DNA of 10,109 bases from NCBI GenBank assembly GCA_028690555.1, contig JAQVBA010000043.1, forward strand, positions 1 to 10,109, in the 5' to 3' direction. The notes under the pieces were generated by a model. It was not told the origin of the DNA and made no database searches. It saw nothing but the letters and a program-made list of their open reading frames with translations. Shown piece after piece: positions 7,023-10,109 of this stretch. Position numbers and translations under genes: made by a program. Source of the stretch: Acholeplasmataceae bacterium (GTDB taxonomy: Bacteria; Bacillota_I; Bacilli_A; Acholeplasmatales; Acholeplasmataceae). Every line of letters starts with the position of its first letter. Position 1 is the first letter of the stretch.

Positions 7023-7051
7023 ATTATACACCAGTGTATAACTTAATACAA
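7023..7051 (-). promoter_or_regulatory. Probable sigma-A promoter for oppBCDF
   Basis: Read leftward, a -35-like TTGTAT (7051-7046) is followed by a 17-base spacer and a perfect -10 TATAAT (7028-7023). Transcription would begin near 7016, giving a leader of about 50 bases to the oppB ATG. The -35 matches the TTGACA consensus in only three positions (TTG), so the promoter may be weak or activator-dependent. It lies downstream of the oppA terminator-like hairpin, which makes an independent oppBCDF transcript likely. Confidence 0.65.
7024..7041. promoter_or_regulatory. 18-bp palindrome overlapping the oppB promoter; probable operator
   Basis: TTATACAC and GTGTATAA are perfect 8-base arms around a 2-base centre. 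The palindrome covers most of the promoter spacer and five of the six bases of the TATAAT box, so a dimeric protein bound here would block RNA polymerase. I cannot name the regulator, and no regulator gene is in the window. Part of the symmetry could come from the TATAAT box itself, but arms extending through CAC/GTG go beyond that. Confidence 0.5.
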
Positions 7052-7061
7052 TACCTAAACA

Positions 7062-7100
7062 CGTAATAAATAAAAAGACTAAGACTGAGTCTTAGCCTTT
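7062..7100 (-). terminator. Intercistronic terminator or attenuator behind oppA
   Basis: In leftward RNA, AAAGGCUAAGACU (7100-7088) pairs with AGUCUUAGUCUUU (7086-7074), a 13-bp arm pair with one G-U wobble (96/78 of this block) around a single central base; in practice the innermost few pairs open to make the loop. UUAUUUAUU follows at once. The wobble is an A-C mismatch in the other strand's RNA, so the structure is directional and points leftward. It lies about 17 bases past the oppA stop and upstream of the oppB promoter. Partial termination here would give more OppA than OppBCDF. Confidence 0.65.
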
Positions 7101-7116
7101 ATGAACGATTTTGTAA

Positions 7117-10041
7117 CTAGTCGAGAATGACTGGAGCAGTTACTGGAGCTGGCGCGGTGGTTGGCCAAGCTTCAAAGTAATAAATTGTTGAATCAAAGCT
7201 TACTCCCCCCATGCCAAGAGAAACAATGGATGTAGAGACATAAGCATCGATACCAGCGATATAGAAGCTAGCAAAGTTCGTCTCCATGTAACTCACTGCA
7301 TCAGCATCAAACACGATTGTGTAAGTCACTGCTCCGCCTTCGCCTTCAACGCGTTCCCAAGAGGAAGTTGAACCACCTTCCTCGGTATCAATTGCGGGAT
7401 CGTAGTAGGCATAGATTTCAGTGTAATCACTGTATTCTACGCCATCATTGGTAGCAAATAAGCAGATAGCATATAAGTAGGTAGTGATATCTTCGCTGTT
7501 CAATTCATTGGTTTGGACAACGATTTGCATTCTACCATCAGCGAGTTTAGAAACATCTGTGCTGAGGCAAGTGAACAATGGGACTTCGACACCAGCGGCT
7601 GCGACAACGTAGCTATCGCCAGCTTTCCATAAGGAGTCAAATGACCAAGGTCGACCGTCAAAGACTAAGTTCTGGCTAACAACAGAAGTATCAGGTCCCC
7701 AGTTAAGAGTGAAGCCAGAAGAGTTGTCAGATTTTAGAACTTCCAAGAAGTTGAGTGGATCGAGAGAGTTTCCAGAAATGGAACCAAATCCTAAGTCGAA
7801 TTGACCAACTTGCAAGTGTTTGGTGTAAACATCTTCATAGTTGGTGGTTCCGTCATGGTTGACGACAGTAAGATTGACCTTATTTTCGCAAACGTTAGGG
7901 TCGTTGAAAGCATCTTCAATGTATCCAGAGATTTCTTCACCATAATCAATGCTATCGGATGGGTTCATCCATTCGATGACAATAGAGATTTCGGTTGGGT
8001 TAGCCACGGACCCTAATTCAAGAATGCCATCTGTGACCATCTCAGAAACGGCTTGACGGAAATAGGTCTTGGCGACGCTTAAGTTGAAGCCAAAGGTATC
8101 TGGGTAGTAATCAGCCATCGCTTCAGCGTGAGCATCAGTTGCGTTCCAAGAAAGACCGTTTTCTGGGTCAATCATGTAGTTAGAGGAGTAGTATTCGTTT
8201 GAAGGAATGCGACCTCTATTGGCAGCATAGTTTCCTCTATCGATGGAGAAGTTCAAGCCCTTTAAGAAACTCTTGTTGCTCATCCAAGGTTTGACATCCC
8301 AATATTGAGCTAAAGGAGTCTTGACGATTTTGCCCTCGGTACCAAATAATTCTTCCCAACGTTCTGGAGTACAAGAGTTGACATTGAGTTTGAATACAGA
8401 GTCACCACTTGTGGTGGTAGTGCGAGGATCATTGCGATACTGCCTAATGTATTCAATAGTAGGAATACCAGCAGCATCGAGTTTGCCATCTATGAATTCC
8501 TTAAACACTAGTGTGTTGTCGGTTTGAGCGCCGGTATAAACCGCGACTTTAACGCCAGGAATGCGATATAAATTCTCCATTCCGGGGATTGAATTTTCAA
8601 ACCAAGAGTCGTTCTTTTTGAAGGCGATGGTTTTATCTTCTTCCCAGTACTCTAAGGTAAAAGCACCTAGAGAGAGAATGGTATCGACTGGAGTGGCAAG
8701 GTTACCAGAAGTACCAGTAATGAATGTACCATATTTTTTGACACCTTCTTTGACGTCTCCATCACCAAGGGTGGAAAGGAAAGCTCTAGAGATTGGTTGA
8801 TAGAGCGCAGATGATAAACCATACATGGCATAGAAGGGAGTAACTCTGGAAGTCATATTGACGACTAGGTAATCGCCTTCTGCGTCGTTGCCGGTGAATA
8901 AATTGACATTGTTTGCGAAGGCCGCATCATCAATACCAGCGGCATCGGCGGTGGCTTCGAAGTATTCTGAAGCACCAACGATACTATAGGAGGTATCAGC
9001 GGCTAATTCAGCACCGCGATATAAGCCAAAGCTTTGAGTCAATAAAACTTTGAAAGCATCGACGTAATCGTTAATGGTGACTGGTGTGTGGTCATAAGCA
9101 GCATAAGCCGCTTTGCTAGAAAGAGTACGGAACTCAACGTCGTCAGATGCGCCTGTTCTCACATGGAATTTAAACCAGCTGGCTTTTTTAGACTGATCGG
9201 CAGCGGGAGTAAATGTAGAGGTTTTTGCGTCGTAAGTTCCTCCAATAGGACGAGAATCTTTAGCTAAGGATGGATACCAGTCGTAACCATTCTTGTTCGC
9301 GTTCATCTTAGTCCCCCAATACGCGGAACTGATATAAGATCCTAAATCAGAAACTTCGGCGCCTTGAGCATCAAGTTGGTTGATGTTCTTTGGATCGCTG
9401 GCGGAACCAGAATGATAATATCTCTTCCATTCCGCTTTGGTTTCACTGGCTAGATCAGCGGTAATATTGCCTTCAGCAAGAATACCAAATCCATAACCGG
9501 TGATATAGGTTTCGACACCTTTTTGGACACGGGGGTTGTACATGACGTATCCACCGTTTTCGAATAGAGAAATACCTGTTAGACTCTCGTCCATGGCATA
9601 TTTCTCGAGTTTGCCAAGAATTTCCGTTTTATCCGCGATTGAATCAGAATAAGAAGCGGCTCCATCAAGCGGATCACCAACTAATACATTGAGTCCTAGT
9701 GTACGAGTCACATCTTCAGTAGATTCGTAAACAGTTACAATAGCAGGGCCCATAGCGACACCAGTTACTAAGCCTTCTTGGTCGACAGACAATACGGATG
9801 CATCACTTGATTCGTAAGTATACTCGCGTTCGATAGGATTCTCTGGATCAAAATCACTAGCTTCAATTACAGTAATTACGATTTGATCAGTTTCTCCGAC
9901 TTTGACTGAGGTGACGCCAGATTCTAGGGCAATGCTGAAAGAAAAGTCGACAGGCTGTTCTTTGGGCCCTCCACAAGCGGTCAATCCAGCAAATAGGAGA
10001 GAAGCCGATAAAAGTGAAACAACGAATTTTGTTTTGTTCAT
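7117..10041 (-). CDS. oppA: Oligopeptide-binding lipoprotein OppA with N-terminal Ig-like (Big_2) domain
   Basis: This is the extracellular solute-binding protein (SBP_bac_5 family) that captures peptides for OppBCDF. A lipoprotein signal peptide ends in the lipobox LTAC (20-23), so C23 is lipid-modified and anchors it to the membrane. Residues about 35-121 look like a bacterial Ig-like Big_2 domain (VTSVKVGE, SSDASVLSVDQEGLVTGVAMG). The binding fold spans roughly 140-790, with family hallmarks ALYQPISRAF (411-420), SFLKGLNFSIDR (591-602) and FDLGFGSISGNSLDPLNFL (748-766). The last ~180 residues (795-974) are a beta-rich extension I do not recognise, ending in a Pro/Ala/Thr-rich tail. The length is 974 against about 540 for typical OppA. 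The start has Shine-Dalgarno AAAGGAG (10054-10048), 6 bases upstream. The stop is TAG. Substrate cannot be read from sequence; relatives also bind dipeptides, nickel chelates or sugars, but the linked oppBCDF genes favour peptides. Confidence 0.92.
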   Translation of the reverse strand: MNKTKFVVSLLSASLLFAGLTACGGPKEQPVDFSFSIALESGVTSVKVGETDQIVITVIEASDFDPENPIEREYTYESSDASVLSVDQEGLVTGVAMGPAIVTVYESTEDVTRTLGLNVLVGDPLDGAASYSDSIADKTEILGKLEKYAMDESLTGISLFENGGYVMYNPRVQKGVETYITGYGFGILAEGNITADLASETKAEWKRYYHSGSASDPKNINQLDAQGAEVSDLGSYISSAYWGTKMNANKNGYDWYPSLAKDSRPIGGTYDAKTSTFTPAADQSKKASWFKFHVRTGASDDVEFRTLSSKAAYAAYDHTPVTINDYVDAFKVLLTQSFGLYRGAELAADTSYSIVGASEYFEATADAAGIDDAAFANNVNLFTGNDAEGDYLVVNMTSRVTPFYAMYGLSSALYQPISRAFLSTLGDGDVKEGVKKYGTFITGTSGNLATPVDTILSLGAFTLEYWEEDKTIAFKKNDSWFENSIPGMENLYRIPGVKVAVYTGAQTDNTLVFKEFIDGKLDAAGIPTIEYIRQYRNDPRTTTTSGDSVFKLNVNSCTPERWEELFGTEGKIVKTPLAQYWDVKPWMSNKSFLKGLNFSIDRGNYAANRGRIPSNEYYSSNYMIDPENGLSWNATDAHAEAMADYYPDTFGFNLSVAKTYFRQAVSEMVTDGILELGSVANPTEISIVIEWMNPSDSIDYGEEISGYIEDAFNDPNVCENKVNLTVVNHDGTTNYEDVYTKHLQVGQFDLGFGSISGNSLDPLNFLEVLKSDNSSGFTLNWGPDTSVVSQNLVFDGRPWSFDSLWKAGDSYVVAAAGVEVPLFTCLSTDVSKLADGRMQIVVQTNELNSEDITTYLYAICLFATNDGVEYSDYTEIYAYYDPAIDTEEGGSTSSWERVEGEGGAVTYTIVFDADAVSYMETNFASFYIAGIDAYVSTSIVSLGMGGVSFDSTIYYFEAWPTTAPAPVTAPVILD

Positions 10042-10062
10042 ATCTTTCTCCTTTCTTTAAGT

Positions 10063-10086
10063 GCGACCACACGTACGTGAGGACGC
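10063..10086. promoter_or_regulatory. 24-bp imperfect palindrome upstream of oppA; possible operator
   Basis: Ten of twelve base pairs are symmetrical around 10074/10075, including a perfect 10-bp core CACGTACGTG (10070-10079) and outer GCG/CGC arms. It is GC-rich compared with its AT-rich surroundings and lies 8 bases upstream of the Shine-Dalgarno. A -10-like CATATT occurs just upstream (10094-10089), which would place the transcription start inside the palindrome, but the matching -35 would be beyond the window edge, so that promoter is only a suggestion. With no unpaired loop, it fits a protein-binding DNA site better than an RNA hairpin. Confidence 0.4.
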
Positions 10087-10109
10087 CAAATATGAATTTG
10101 GGTTAATTT

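Noticed and set aside
600..10041. Mycoplasma-type genetic code with TGA as tryptophan
   Set aside because: Tryptophan codons checked (for example in the OppB DWG motif) are TGG, and TGA ends the transposase at its normal C-terminus.
7117..10041. OppA as an ecto-ATPase, as described for an OppA of Mycoplasma hominis
   Set aside because: I find no GxxxxGK[ST] P-loop in this OppA, so there is no sequence support for ATP hydrolysis by it.
1..10109. CRISPR array, tRNA, rRNA, toxin-antitoxin or phage genes
   Set aside because: No regularly spaced repeats, cloverleaf-like segments or matching proteins were seen; the window is filled by the IS end and the opp locus.

Overview
The window looks like a low-GC, Gram-positive-type bacterium (Bacillota, possibly close to the Mollicutes or Erysipelotrichia). 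The binding protein is a lipoprotein, Shine-Dalgarno sites are strong AAGGAGG types, and the AT content is fairly high. The standard genetic code is used: tryptophan is TGG where I checked it, and TGA ends the transposase frame. The assignment to a mollicute-like group is an inference from the enlarged Opp subunits and is not proven by the sequence.

Layout. Positions 1-578 hold the right end of an IS3-family insertion sequence: the C-terminal part of its DDE transposase, reading rightward off the left edge of the window, followed by a terminal inverted repeat. From about 600 to 10041, everything reads leftward as one oligopeptide ABC importer locus in the classical order oppA (10041-7117), oppB (6965-5925), oppC (5925-3946), oppD (3943-2105), oppF (2102-600). 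oppB to oppF are packed tightly (1-base overlap, then 2-base gaps) and are surely one transcript. A 151-base gap separates oppA from oppB. It holds a hairpin-plus-U-tract behind oppA, then a promoter with a perfect TATAAT box whose spacer and -10 are covered by an 18-bp palindrome, then a second inverted repeat in the leader. The 68 bases upstream of oppA contain a 24-bp imperfect palindrome.

How it works together. OppA (lipid-anchored, outside) captures peptide, OppB and OppC form the membrane channel, and OppD and OppF are the two ATPase subunits. The intercistronic terminator and second promoter would allow OppA to be made in excess of the membrane complex, and would let oppBCDF be controlled separately.

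What is unusual. Four of the five subunits are much larger than their textbook counterparts. OppD carries about 260 extra charged helical residues between the Q-loop and the signature motif. OppF carries about 170 extra residues at a different place, between Walker A and the Q-loop. OppC has about 340 extracytoplasmic residues with eight cysteines between TM1 and the permease core. OppA has an N-terminal Ig-like (Big_2) domain and an extra C-terminal region. OppD and OppF have also lost the conserved cysteines of the C-terminal oligo_HPY region. All catalytic ATPase motifs are intact. I see no CRISPR array, tRNA, rRNA or defence system. The interest lies in this elaborated importer and its regulatory sites rather than in a wholly new system.
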